Numbered from the stretch's first letter, positions 25,394 through 33,354 are shown. The stretch is 49,762 nucleotides of DNA from SIG480 sp045649265 (GCA_045649265.1 JAZRPO010000075.1:1-49762), one strand, 5' to 3'. A program made the numbers and translations. The notes: generated by a model from the letters alone, not told the origin.

Positions 25394-27601
25394 CTAATTC
25401 AATAATTGCAGAATTCTCGATCGCAGTGCGCTATATCTGTTTCTCTGCTTTTTGTTCTTTACCATATATTCTATTACACCAAAATCGCCGACCATTACCA
25501 AAAGCTCTCTCGCGCGCGTCATCGCAGTATATAAAACGCTTCGGTGCAAAAGTGCAGGCGCACTGTTCCCTGCTACAAAAACGACAGCGCGAAACTCGCT
25601 GCCCTGTGACTTGTGGACCGTCATGGCATATGCAAGCTCGAGTTCATGAAGCCCTGAGAACGGATAATGGACAAGCTTTGAGTCAAAATTTACGGTAAGT
25701 GTTTCATCCCGAGTATCTATGCTTATTATTTCCCCTATGTCCCCATTAAAAACACCATATCCTACTTCGCCGCCGTACATACTATACCAAGCAGTGGTGT
25801 AGTTGTTTTTCACCTGCATAACCCTATCTCCCAGACGGAAGATGTTGTCACCTATTTTCTTTTCGTCTTTCCCTTCCGCAGGCGGATTCAGCTCTGCCTG
25901 AAGCCTGCGATTTAACTCAAACGTACCGATTTCTCCTTTTCTGCTGACCGAAAGCACCTGAATCTGAGACGGCGGAATCTTCATATTTTCAGGAAGCCGG
26001 GTCTTGCAGAGTTCGAGCACGGTTTTGACGATATTCGCATCTGCATTTCTTTTCAAAAAGAACAGGTCATTATCGTTTTTTGAAAAATTCGGAAGCTCTC
26101 CGCAGTTTACTGCGTGTGCGCCGACTATTATATCGCTCTCTGCTGCCTGTCTGAAAATATGAGAGAGACGAATAGTAGGAAAACTTTCTGAGTTTAAAAG
26201 GTCATTAAAAACGTTTCCCGGCCCCACAGACGGCAGCTGGTCTGAATCGCCCACAAGAATCAGCTTGCATTTTGCGGGAAGTGCACGAAGCGTTGCTGCA
26301 AGAAGATAAACATCAACCATGGACATTTCATCAATAATAAGAACATCTGTTTGAAGAGGATTATCTTTGTTTCTCGAAAAAACAGGCTCAACCGCTCCGT
26401 CCTCATAACATATTTCAAGAAGACGATGGATTGTTTTCGCCTCAATCTTGCAGAACTCGCTCATTCTTTTTGCCGCACGTCCCGTAGGCGCCGCAAGCAT
26501 AACGCGCAGCTTCATTTTATCAAATGCAGAGAGCATCCCGCGAATGACCGTCGTTTTTCCTGTTCCGGGACCACCTGTAAGAAGCATCACGGAATTATTG
26601 ACTGCCATTTCAATAGCGTTTTTCTGCATGGATTCAAATTCTATACCGCTCTCAGCTTCAGCTCTCATTATCAGCTCATCACAAGGAACATTCTTCCTGT
26701 CATTTCTCAGACACATTGCCGAAAGCTTTTTTGCGATAAAGGTTTCATCATCGTACAGAGAGGAAAGATAGCACGCATTAACGCCGCAGATTTCCTCTGA
26801 AATAATCTCCCCGGCTTCAATTAGCTTTGATACGGTTTCCTCTATATCTTCGTCTGAGAGATTGAGAAGCTTTGCTGTTGCAAAGCAGAGCTTGTTTCTC
26901 GGGAGAAACACATGCCCCGAATCTGAGTTGAATCTGAGCTCATATAAGACAGCCGCAGTAATCCTTTCTCCTGAATCTCCCTCAAACCCCATATTGAGAG
27001 CAAGCCTGTCCGCTTTATAAAACGGCACTCCAATATCTGCCCCCGAGAGAATATAGGGATTATCACGCACGGCCGATATCGCGTTCTTGCCGTAACTGTG
27101 AAACAGAGCAACCGCAATCTCAGGCTCAAGCCCGTTTTCATTAAGAAACTCCATAAGCAGCATTAAAGCATTCTGCATTTCAAATTGCCGGCCTATTTGT
27201 TCAGCTTTCTTCGCCGTAATACCCACAACCTCACACAGACGCTTCGGATATCTGTCAATTATATAAAGGCTATCATCACCAAAAAGCTCAACTATTTTCT
27301 CAGCAGTTTTTCTGCCGATGCCACGAATGGTACCTGACGAAAGATATTCAAGAATAAGTCCCGATGATGTAGGGAGAGTTCTGTGGAACGAAGATATTTT
27401 GAATTGCTGACCGTAGGAATTGTGATTAGTCCACTCTCCGCTCGCTTCTATGTATTCCCCTATCCCTGCAAAAGGCACACATCCAACTGCGGTAATTTCG
27501 CTGCCGGATTCATCTGTTAACTTCAAGACGGCATAGCCTGTATCATCGTTTTTGAATATGACGGACTCTACTACACCTGCAATGTTTATTTCCTCAACCA
27601 T
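25394..27601 (-). CDS. recD2: RecD2-type ATP-dependent DNA helicase
   Basis: A 735-residue SF1B helicase. An N-terminal OB-like region (1-75) is followed by tandem helix-hairpin-helix units (about 85-210), then the motor: motif I LTGGPGTGKTT (343-351), motif II DVLIIDEMSMVD, motif III LVGDSDQLPSVGPG, motif V/VI AMTVHKSQGSEF and LYTAMTRARELLVM. The long N-terminus and lack of RecB/RecC partners mark RecD2, which acts in replication-fork and mismatch-linked repair. Its ribosome binding site lies in the last codons of a small membrane-protein gene 2 bp upstream, so the two are translationally coupled. Confidence 0.94.
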   Translation of the reverse strand: MVEEINIAGVVESVIFKNDDTGYAVLKLTDESGSEITAVGCVPFAGIGEYIEASGEWTNHNSYGQQFKISSFHRTLPTSSGLILEYLSSGTIRGIGRKTAEKIVELFGDDSLYIIDRYPKRLCEVVGITAKKAEQIGRQFEMQNALMLLMEFLNENGLEPEIAVALFHSYGKNAISAVRDNPYILSGADIGVPFYKADRLALNMGFEGDSGERITAAVLYELRFNSDSGHVFLPRNKLCFATAKLLNLSDEDIEETVSKLIEAGEIISEEICGVNACYLSSLYDDETFIAKKLSAMCLRNDRKNVPCDELIMRAEAESGIEFESMQKNAIEMAVNNSVMLLTGGPGTGKTTVIRGMLSAFDKMKLRVMLAAPTGRAAKRMSEFCKIEAKTIHRLLEICYEDGAVEPVFSRNKDNPLQTDVLIIDEMSMVDVYLLAATLRALPAKCKLILVGDSDQLPSVGPGNVFNDLLNSESFPTIRLSHIFRQAAESDIIVGAHAVNCGELPNFSKNDNDLFFLKRNADANIVKTVLELCKTRLPENMKIPPSQIQVLSVSRKGEIGTFELNRRLQAELNPPAEGKDEKKIGDNIFRLGDRVMQVKNNYTTAWYSMYGGEVGYGVFNGDIGEIISIDTRDETLTVNFDSKLVHYPFSGLHELELAYAMTVHKSQGSEFRAVVFVAGNSAPALLHRSVLYTAMTRARELLVMVGDFGVIEYMVKNKKQRNRYSALRSRILQLLN

Positions 27602-27603
27602 TG

Positions 27604-27771
27604 TTATTCCTCTCGGTCTATTTTTTTAATCTCACCACACAGATTTTCGAACGTAAATACCTCTGTGCCATTTGATAAAAAAATACAATAAAACGAAAAT
27701 CCTAGAATATATATTATAGCAAATGCAGAAAATAACGCGAAAGCCGCATCCAATACCAGCGAAATCAGCAT
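27604..27771 (-). CDS. Small single-pass membrane protein
   Basis: A 55-residue protein with one long hydrophobic segment (LISLVLDAAFALFSAFAIIY, about residues 2-30) and an acidic-basic tail ending IKKIDREE. The ATG at 27771 is 9 nt after GGAGG; an upstream in-frame Met at 27801 lacks a binding site. It is 38 bp after the export-like gene and ends 2 bp before recD2. I recognise no family; its main role may be to position recD2 translation, or it may be a true microprotein. Confidence 0.65.
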   Translation of the reverse strand: MLISLVLDAAFALFSAFAIIYILGFSFYCIFLSNGTEVFTFENLCGEIKKIDREE

Positions 27772-27809
27772 ATAGCTACACCTCCGCAGTATTTTATGCA
27801 AACGTGTCG

Positions 27810-28286
27810 TTATGCGTGAAGAGCAAATAAATCAATAGCTCCTATAAAGCCGTAGGAAACTGCCGAAACTATAAGAGCTGCGATTACTACACCTACCAAA
27901 ATCGAAGGCATTGCATCTTTAAGCCTCATACCCAAAAAACCCGCAAGTGCCGCTCCTGTCCATGCTCCGGTACCGGGAAGCGGAATTGCAACAAGTATGA
28001 TAAGCCCGATGATTTCATACTTTGAAATCATCTTTTGCTTACTCAGAACATGCTGCTCGCACCATTCAACCATAGGCTTGAAAAAACGAAAATTTTTCAG
28101 CCATAAAAAAATATTCCTGACAAAGAGAATTATAAACGGAACAGGCAACATATTTCCGAGAATTGAAACAAATAGATTGGTCCAAAAAGGGAGCCCCACT
28201 GCTGCACCATAAGGAATTGCACCTCGAAGCTCTGCCACGGGAACCAATGATATCAGAAAAACAATTAATTCCGGAAAAACTGTCAC
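27810..28286 (-). CDS. Small multidrug export family (COG2426-like) membrane protein
   Basis: A 158-residue membrane protein with about four hydrophobic segments. The motifs PVAELRGAIPYGAAVGLP near the N-terminus and IPLPGTGAWTGAALAGFLGM in the centre are typical of the small multidrug export family. Despite the family name no substrate is established for most members. The GTG start has GAAGGTG 8 nt upstream. It is the first gene of a unit with the 55-residue membrane protein, recD2 and comF. Confidence 0.82.
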   Translation of the reverse strand: MTVFPELIVFLISLVPVAELRGAIPYGAAVGLPFWTNLFVSILGNMLPVPFIILFVRNIFLWLKNFRFFKPMVEWCEQHVLSKQKMISKYEIIGLIILVAIPLPGTGAWTGAALAGFLGMRLKDAMPSILVGVVIAALIVSAVSYGFIGAIDLFALHA

Positions 28287-28310
28287 AGAAATTCACCTTC
28301 TTAAAAATAT

Positions 28311-28346
28311 ATGTTATATTATAACATTTTTTTTTGAAATAAACAA
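28311..28346 (-). promoter_or_regulatory. Promoter with overlapping palindrome ahead of the export-like gene
   Basis: Minus-strand TTGTTT (28341-28346), a 17-nt spacer and TATAAT (28318-28323) with a TG extension. The -10 sits within ATGTTATATTATAACAT (28311-28327), a near-perfect 17-bp palindrome that could be an operator. No regulator gene is adjacent. Confidence 0.65.
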
Positions 28347-28475
28347 GCACAATAATCACCTCAGAATTTGCTTTGTTTTAAAAAAGTGTATTTTTTATGT
28401 AATATTTGTCCAAAATAGAAAATATATATAAGTACCGGTAAATTTAGTTGTATACGATACTTAGGAGGTTTTCAT

Positions 28476-28778
28476 ATGGACAAGGCAATACAGAAAAAAT
28501 ACATCTCTTTGGGAAAATTTTTTACCCCGCTCCTGAAAAAAATTTTTTCAAAACCCATTGAAGAAGAAAGCAATAAAGAAAGGCAAGCTCTTCTTTCTGA
28601 TATTGAAAAGGCCATTTCTGATATCAGACATGCACGTTTATGCTTTGAGGAAGCATCAAGCCCCGAGATGATAGAAGCCTGCATATATGAAATTAAATCC
28701 GCAGAGGCGCGATACAGCTTTCTTCTCAGAAAAGCAAAGCTCTCCTCTGCAAAGGAAATTTCAAAAATCGAGTTGTGA
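28476..28778 (+). CDS. DUF2508 (YaaL-like) protein
   Basis: A 100-residue protein. The C-terminal two thirds match DUF2508/YaaL: the acidic helix LLSDIEKAISDIRHARLCFE, then SSPEMIEACIYEIKSAEARY and LLRKAK. YaaL-like proteins are small, helical and of unknown function, often found near recR and sporulation genes in Bacillus; that context is not present here. AGGAGG lies 7 nt before the ATG. Confidence 0.82.
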   Translation: MDKAIQKKYISLGKFFTPLLKKIFSKPIEEESNKERQALLSDIEKAISDIRHARLCFEEASSPEMIEACIYEIKSAEARYSFLLRKAKLSSAKEISKIEL

Positions 28779-28805
28779 TTCTTATCCTGACGAGTAATCC
28801 CCAAA

Positions 28806-28845
28806 AAGTTAAAGCGACAGGGGTATTCCCCTGTCGCTTTAACTT
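28806..28845 (-). terminator. Intrinsic terminator of the 34-residue microprotein gene
   Basis: An 18-bp perfect stem (28806-28823 with 28828-28845) around a 4-nt loop. On the minus strand it is followed by TTTTT, and it begins 9 bp after the microprotein stop. It also separates this gene from the convergent DUF2508 gene. Confidence 0.88.
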
Positions 28846-28853
28846 AAAAAAGG

Positions 28854-28958
28854 TTAGTTGCAGTTATTATTTCCGCAGAGAAGCCATACTACTACGATAG
28901 CTGCGATGATGATGATCCAGTTGCAGCAGTTGTCTGAGTAATTGTCATTGCATAACAT
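28854..28958 (-). CDS. 34-residue Cys/Asn-rich membrane microprotein
   Basis: A short frame on the minus strand with TAGGAGG 10 nt before its ATG and a strong terminator 8 bp after its stop. It encodes MLCNDNYSDNCCNW, a hydrophobic core IIIIAAIVVVWLL and a tail CGNNNCN, so Cys and Asn flank a single membrane span. I do not recognise a named family. Similar short Asn/Cys-rich, single-span proteins occur in Firmicutes, some linked to spores (YjcZ-like); this is a resemblance only. A CATAGAAT box at 28993-29000 with AC 16 nt upstream resembles a sigma-K promoter and would give a leader of about 28 nt. Confidence 0.72.
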   Translation of the reverse strand: MLCNDNYSDNCCNWIIIIAAIVVVWLLCGNNNCN

Positions 28959-28992
28959 GTGGCTGTTACCTCCTAAAAGTTTTTTCACTTCA

Positions 28993-29018
28993 TTCTATGT
29001 TCCTACACAAAAAGCGTT
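28993..29018 (-). promoter_or_regulatory. Possible sigma-K/sigma-E-like promoter of the microprotein gene
   Basis: On the minus strand AC (29017-29018), 16 nt, then CATAGAAT (28993-29000). This fits the loose mother-cell consensus AC-N16-CATANNNT and no better sigma-A site is seen. The consensus is short, so chance is possible. Confidence 0.35.
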
Positions 29019-29043
29019 ACTGGAATTTTTTTCCAAAAAGATA

Positions 29044-29072
29044 TTGACAATTTTGGAAATATTTGGTATTAT
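29044..29072 (+). promoter_or_regulatory. Strong sigma-A promoter
   Basis: TTGACA (29044-29049), a 17-nt spacer and TATTAT (29067-29072). It points at the hairpin-bearing region 29079-29192 and, beyond it, the gene at 29255. Confidence 0.8.
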
Positions 29073-29078
29073 ATATGT

Positions 29079-29192
29079 GATGAAAGACGCTCGCACAAAA
29101 AAGTGCGGATGTCCGTTCATATCTTTATCCCCACAACCCACTTCACTGGCGCCTGATGCTCTTCTCCTTTGAGCCTCAGGCGCTCCTTCTTT
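29079..29192 (+). ncRNA. Candidate small RNA or leader with terminator-like 3' hairpin
   Basis: From the expected start near 29079 the RNA has a CGCAC-GTGCG hairpin (about 29092-29107) and a 3' hairpin: GCGCCTGA (29149-29156) with TCAGGCGC (29176-29183), extended inside by GCTC-GAGC, followed by the T-rich TCCTTCTTT. No open frame with a ribosome binding site is seen. It does not match 6S, SRP, tmRNA or T-box patterns I know. It is either a free RNA of about 113 nt or an attenuating leader for the gene at 29255. Confidence 0.45.
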
Positions 29193-29254
29193 GTATCGAA
29201 AAAGGATTTTCAGGCAATAATAAGTGTACTATCATTTGAACGGAAGTGATTCTA

Positions 29255-29617
29255 ATGAGCAAAAGCAAACGTCTTACCATTGCTGTATGTGCTTTTTTTA
29301 TTATGCTTGGATTTTTAAGCGGCGGTATCTCTCTACTTCGGGATTCAACTGAAGAAAAACGTCATGCTCAGCCTGAAAATGTGGATGTTTTTTTGGAAAA
29401 TGAAAATAATGATGAGAAAGCTGACGTAAAGTACACTCTCAAAATACAAGACGGAGTTTTGGTCGTATTTAATGATTCCGATGATATGCGCCCGATTATT
29501 GTTACTGATATTTATGCAAGTACCCTTCGTCATTTAGACCGTGAGCAGCTCACTGATGGTATTGTGGTAAACAGCGAAATTGAGCTGCAAACCCTCCTTG
29601 AAGACTTTACGAGCTGA
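29255..29617 (+). CDS. Membrane-anchored protein of unknown function
   Basis: A 120-residue protein with a basic start (MSKSKR), one hydrophobic segment at about 7-26, an acidic linker rich in Asn, Asp and Glu (about 33-58) and a small folded part with YTLKIQDGVLVVF and TDIYASTLRHLDREQL. The C-terminal part is reminiscent of the BofC C-terminal domain but I would not assign it. The ATG at 29255 is about 8 nt after GGAAG; a GTG 9 nt upstream overlaps that site. It follows the candidate RNA at 29079-29192. Confidence 0.7.
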   Translation: MSKSKRLTIAVCAFFIMLGFLSGGISLLRDSTEEKRHAQPENVDVFLENENNDEKADVKYTLKIQDGVLVVFNDSDDMRPIIVTDIYASTLRHLDREQLTDGIVVNSEIELQTLLEDFTS

Positions 29618-29661
29618 TATTTATCCTGACTGTAAGATTTTATAAAAAATATATTAAAATG

Positions 29662-29746
29662 AAAATCCCTCGGAATTGTACTTGATATGCGTGTCAAATA
29701 CCGTTTTTTTTGCATAAGGTATACCAAAGTACATCGGAGGGATTTT
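29662..29746 (+). promoter_or_regulatory. Hairpin that would hide the ribosome binding site of the PRK06851-type gene
   Basis: AAAATCCCTC (29662-29671) pairs perfectly with GAGGGATTTT (29737-29746), which contains most of the Shine-Dalgarno and runs to the ATG at 29747. Inside, TGTACTT (29677-29683) pairs with AAGTACA (29727-29733) and TATGC (29686-29690) with GCATA (29712-29716). A T8 run lies in the loop (29704-29711). Confidence 0.5.
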
Positions 29747-30811
29747 ATGTTTTCATCTTTCTTTTTAGGAGCAAATTCAGGCTCCGGATTTCACTCTTTT
29801 TATAAAGAGCTAATCGACCTGAAAGAGGCTGATACGGTTTACATTTTAAAAGGCGGCCCCGGCAGCGGAAAATCCTCACTTATGCGCCGGATTATGAAAA
29901 AGGCAGCGGAAAATTTTATTCCGGTTGAAAAAATATACTGTTCTTCTGACCCTGATTCATTAGACGGTGTTATTTTTCCCACTCTCGGAAAAGCGATTGT
30001 TGACGGGACCTCTCCTCATATTACAGAGCCGGAATTTCCGCTCGCAGTAGAGCAGTATGTGAATCTCGGAAGGTTTGCCGATATTAAAAAAATCCATGAG
30101 CATAAAAGCGAAATAATTGATATTAAAAGCAGATACTCAGCATATTTTGACAGAGTTTATCGGATGTGTGCTTGTGCCGAAAAAATTGATGACGAGCTTT
30201 TCAATCTCGCGCTTGGCAAACTACACATTGAACAGTTAAAAAAGAAGGCACGTGCAATCGCTACGCGTGAAATTTGCGGAAAAGGAAGCGGCAGTTCATC
30301 AAAGCGGCGTTTTTGTGAAGCAATCTCCCCAAAAGGCTATTTTTCTCTTCTTGAAAACTGCGAGAGTACTCCCTCTCGAACGTATATAATTGAAGACTCA
30401 TACGGACTTGCGCACTTTATTCTGTCAGAAATTAAAACGGCGTGTAGTGCTGCTGATTTTTCCTGCATTTCCTGTCATAATCCACTTAAACCAACGCAGC
30501 TTTCTCATTTACTTATCCCTGAGCTTTCGCTTGCCTTTATTTCTTCTTCAAGAGATGTTCCTTATAGCTCGGACCACTATAGGAAAATCCGTCTTGATAC
30601 AAAGATTGAATCACAGTTCAACTCCTCAATGAGAAAAAATGCGAAGGAGTTGAGACATCTACGCCGCTCTTTTATTGACAAGGCCTGTTCGCTGCTTTCG
30701 TCTGCAAAGCTTGTTCACGATGAGCTTGAAAATATATATAATCCGTATATAGATTTTGACAGTCTTTATGCCTTTGCGGATGAGCTTTCAAATGACGTTT
30801 TGGGATTTTAG
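29747..30811 (+). CDS. PRK06851-type P-loop ATPase
   Basis: A 354-residue protein with Walker A GGPGSGKSS at residues 36-44 after the N-terminal FFLGANSGSGFHSFY. A second half (about 205 on, from SPKGYFSLLENC) repeats the general alpha/beta layout, but its Walker A is not preserved (RTYIIEDSYGLAHFI). The arrangement resembles the PRK06851 group of Firmicutes ATPases, whose function is unknown. The ATG at 29747 follows GGAGGG by 6 nt; earlier in-frame Met codons have no such site. The ribosome binding site lies in one arm of a long inverted repeat. Confidence 0.75.
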   Translation: MFSSFFLGANSGSGFHSFYKELIDLKEADTVYILKGGPGSGKSSLMRRIMKKAAENFIPVEKIYCSSDPDSLDGVIFPTLGKAIVDGTSPHITEPEFPLAVEQYVNLGRFADIKKIHEHKSEIIDIKSRYSAYFDRVYRMCACAEKIDDELFNLALGKLHIEQLKKKARAIATREICGKGSGSSSKRRFCEAISPKGYFSLLENCESTPSRTYIIEDSYGLAHFILSEIKTACSAADFSCISCHNPLKPTQLSHLLIPELSLAFISSSRDVPYSSDHYRKIRLDTKIESQFNSSMRKNAKELRHLRRSFIDKACSLLSSAKLVHDELENIYNPYIDFDSLYAFADELSNDVLGF

Positions 30812-30818
30812 AAAATAA

Positions 30819-30862
30819 AAAAGGATTACTTCAGAGGCTTGAAACTCTGAGGTAATCCTTTT
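30819..30862. terminator. Bidirectional terminator between the ATPase gene and rplQ
   Basis: An 18-bp stem (30819-30836 with 30845-30862, one G-T pair) around an 8-nt loop. T4 ends the stem on the plus strand, and T-rich sequence follows on the minus strand. It closes both the plus-strand gene and the ribosomal super-operon. Confidence 0.88.
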
Positions 30863-30874
30863 GCTGTATATGTG

Positions 30875-31216
30875 TTAGATAAGCTCGATTATTGCCATCT
30901 CTGCACAGTCACCGCGGCGCGGACCGAGCTTTGTGATGCGGCAATAACCGCCGTTGCGCTCTGCATACTTCGGAGAAATCTCGTCAAAAAGCTTTTTAAC
31001 GACATCTTCCTTAGTGATAAAAGCAAGAGCCTGACGCTTATTGTGAAGAGTATTTGTCTTTCCGAGAGTAATCATCTTCTCGGTAAGAGGACGAACTTCC
31101 TTTGCACGCATAAGCGTTGTTTCAATTTTTCCGTTTTCAAGCAAATACGTAACCATTGCGCGAAGCATTGCCATACGTGCATCTGTGGTACGTCCAAGCT
31201 TACGTGTTCCGGGCAT
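30875..31216 (-). CDS. rplQ: 50S ribosomal protein L17
   Basis: A 113-residue protein starting MPGTRKLGRTTDARMAMLRA, the family N-terminus, with LENGKIETTLMRAKEVR in the core. L17 binds 23S rRNA near the exit tunnel. It is the last gene of the super-operon, 45 bp after rpoA, and ends before a bidirectional terminator. The ecfA-ecfT-truA block that commonly follows it in Firmicutes lies about 15 kb away here. Confidence 0.97.
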   Translation of the reverse strand: MPGTRKLGRTTDARMAMLRAMVTYLLENGKIETTLMRAKEVRPLTEKMITLGKTNTLHNKRQALAFITKEDVVKKLFDEISPKYAERNGGYCRITKLGPRRGDCAEMAIIELI

Positions 31217-31261
31217 TGTAATACCTCCTTTTATAATGGCTCATGGCCGCAAGCGGGACAA

Positions 31262-32212
31262 TTAGTTGTCCTCGCTTGCAAGCGCGAGCCCCATTGTATC
31301 AAGTTTGTTGATAACTTCCTCAAGTGATTTGTGACCAAGGTTACGAACCTTCATCATATCATCCTGAGTCTTACTGATGAGATCCTCGACCGTGTTGATT
31401 CCCGCACGCTTTAAGCAGTTAAAGGAACGAACAGAAAGGTCAAGCTCCTCAATCGTCATCTCAAGAACCTTATTGCGCTGATTCTCGGACTTCTCAATTA
31501 CGGTAGAGGTGTTTCCGATATCCTCAGACAAATCAATAAAGAGTGAGAGATGGTCGTTTAAAATCTTTGCGCTGTACGAAACTGCATCACGTGCAGAAAT
31601 CGTCTTGTTCGTCCATATCTCAATGGTGAGCTTGTCGTAATCAGTCATATTGCCGACACGTGTGTTTTCCACATAGTAGTTCACCTTGTGAACGGGCGTA
31701 TAGATAGAATCTATCGGAAGGACACCGATTGCAGCCTGAGGGTCTTTGTTGCGCTCGGCTGAAACGTATCCACGGCCGTGTGCAAATGTAAGCTCCATAG
31801 AAAGAGATGCATCTGCTCCGAGTGTTGCAATGTGAAGCTCAGGATTGAGAATCTCAACCTCACCGGTTGACTGAATGTCGCCTGCTGTGACCTCTCCAAT
31901 TTCGGAAACTTCAATGGAAACAGTCTGCGGCTCATCAGTATGGAGCTTCGCAACGATTTTCTTTATGTTGAGAACAATCTCAGTCACATCTTCCTTGACA
32001 CCGGGAATCGTTGAAAATTCATGTGCAATTCCTGCTATCTTGATGTTTGTAACTGCTACACCGGGAAGTGATGAAAGGAGCACACGGCGGAGAGAGTTAC
32101 CGAGAGTTGTTCCGTAACCTCTTTCAAGCGGCTCGATTATAAACTTTCCGTAAGACCCGTCCTCTACTAAATCCAAACACTCTATACGGGGCTTTTCTAT
32201 TTCTATCATCAT
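31262..32212 (-). CDS. rpoA: DNA-directed RNA polymerase subunit alpha
   Basis: A 316-residue subunit. The N-terminal dimerisation domain shows FIIEPLERGYGTTLGNSLRR, and the C-terminal domain carries the promoter-UP and activator-binding helix-hairpin-helix (LDLSVRSFNCLKRAGINTVE ... RNLGHKSLEEV). The start is the first of two adjacent ATGs, 9 nt after GGAGGG. The 72-bp gap to rpsD contains a GCGGC-GCCGC hairpin. Confidence 0.97.
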   Translation of the reverse strand: MMIEIEKPRIECLDLVEDGSYGKFIIEPLERGYGTTLGNSLRRVLLSSLPGVAVTNIKIAGIAHEFSTIPGVKEDVTEIVLNIKKIVAKLHTDEPQTVSIEVSEIGEVTAGDIQSTGEVEILNPELHIATLGADASLSMELTFAHGRGYVSAERNKDPQAAIGVLPIDSIYTPVHKVNYYVENTRVGNMTDYDKLTIEIWTNKTISARDAVSYSAKILNDHLSLFIDLSEDIGNTSTVIEKSENQRNKVLEMTIEELDLSVRSFNCLKRAGINTVEDLISKTQDDMMKVRNLGHKSLEEVINKLDTMGLALASEDN

Positions 32213-32284
32213 TAATGTTTACCCTCCTCTTTGCGGCATTGCCGCGCTTTATTACACTCGTAGCTCCGAGGGCCTTATGAAATC

Positions 32285-32914
32285 TTACTTAGAATACAAC
32301 TCGACGATGAGATGCTCTTCAATCGGAATATCAATATCTGCTCTGTCCGGAAGATTCATAACCTTAGCCTCGAATGTTGTTTTATTGAAGTCAATCCACT
32401 TCGGTGCGACACGTGAAGAGTTAGCTTCAACAACGTCCTTAAGCTTTGTGAGTGAACGACTCTTCTCGCATACTGCAACAACGTCGCCTGCCTTCAAGAG
32501 ATAGGACGGGATATTAACCTTCTTGCCATTTACTGTAAAGTGACCATGGTTTACAAGCTGGCGAGCCTCAGGACGGCTCATTGCAAGACCAAGTCTGTAA
32601 ACAACATTGTCAAGACGTGACTCAAGGATGCGGAGAAGATTTTCACCGGTGATACCCTGCTTCGCAACAGCCATATCAAAATACTTGTGGAACTGGCTCT
32701 CGTTAACGCAATAATAGCGCCTTGCCTTCTGCTTCTCACGAAGCTGCAAACCGTACTCTGAAAGCTTTTTGCGGCCCTTACCATGCTGACCCGGAGCCTG
32801 TGCCGGACGACGGTCAAGAGCACATTTGCCTGTGTAGCAACGGTCTCCCTTTAAATGAAGCTTCTGGTTTTCTCTGCGGCAGAGCCTGCAGACAGCTCCT
32901 GTATATCTTGCCAT
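32285..32914 (-). CDS. rpsD: 30S ribosomal protein S4, zinc-binding form
   Basis: A 209-residue primary 16S rRNA binder. The N-terminus has the four-Cys zinc motif CRLC-x13-C-x4-C (C9, C12, C26, C31), which marks the C+ form; the S4 RNA-binding fold shows RLDNVVYRLGLAMSRPEARQ. S4 represses translation of the alpha operon in several bacteria. The gene lies 21 bp after rpsK. Confidence 0.97.
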   Translation of the reverse strand: MARYTGAVCRLCRRENQKLHLKGDRCYTGKCALDRRPAQAPGQHGKGRKKLSEYGLQLREKQKARRYYCVNESQFHKYFDMAVAKQGITGENLLRILESRLDNVVYRLGLAMSRPEARQLVNHGHFTVNGKKVNIPSYLLKAGDVVAVCEKSRSLTKLKDVVEANSSRVAPKWIDFNKTTFEAKVMNLPDRADIDIPIEEHLIVELYSK

Positions 32915-32935
32915 TTGTTTTACACCTCCAAAAAA

Positions 32936-33340
32936 CTATACACGCCTTCTCTTCGGCGGGCGGCAGCCATTGTGCGGAATCGGAGTAACATCCTTAATCA
33001 TGTTAACTTCAAGGCCTGCTGCCTGAAGTGCGCGGATTGCAGCCTCACGACCTGCACCCGGACCCTTAACATAAACTTCTACTGTTTTAAGACCATGCTC
33101 CATAGCAGCCTTTGCTGCTGTTTCTGCTGCAATCTGAGCTGCAAACGGAGTGGACTTACGTGATCCGCGGAAGCCCATGCCACCGCTTGATGCCCATGAA
33201 AGTGCATTTCCGTTAAGGTCCGTAATGGTTACCATTGTATTGTTGAAGGAGGAACGGATATGAGCCGCGCCATTTTCAATATTCTTACGCTCGCGACGCC
33301 TTCTTGAAGCGCCCTTCTTTGCTGTTTTAGGACTAGCCAC
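32936..33340 (-). CDS. rpsK: 30S ribosomal protein S11
   Basis: A 134-residue platform protein that helps select mRNA and interacts with S7. Motifs NTMVTITDLNGNALSWASSG, GFRGSRKSTPFAAQ and the C-terminal DVTPIPHNGCRPPKRRRV are all standard. It is 14 bp after rpsM. Confidence 0.97.
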   Translation of the reverse strand: MASPKTAKKGASRRRRERKNIENGAAHIRSSFNNTMVTITDLNGNALSWASSGGMGFRGSRKSTPFAAQIAAETAAKAAMEHGLKTVEVYVKGPGAGREAAIRALQAAGLEVNMIKDVTPIPHNGCRPPKRRRV

Positions 33341-33354
33341 TTAACATAACCTCC

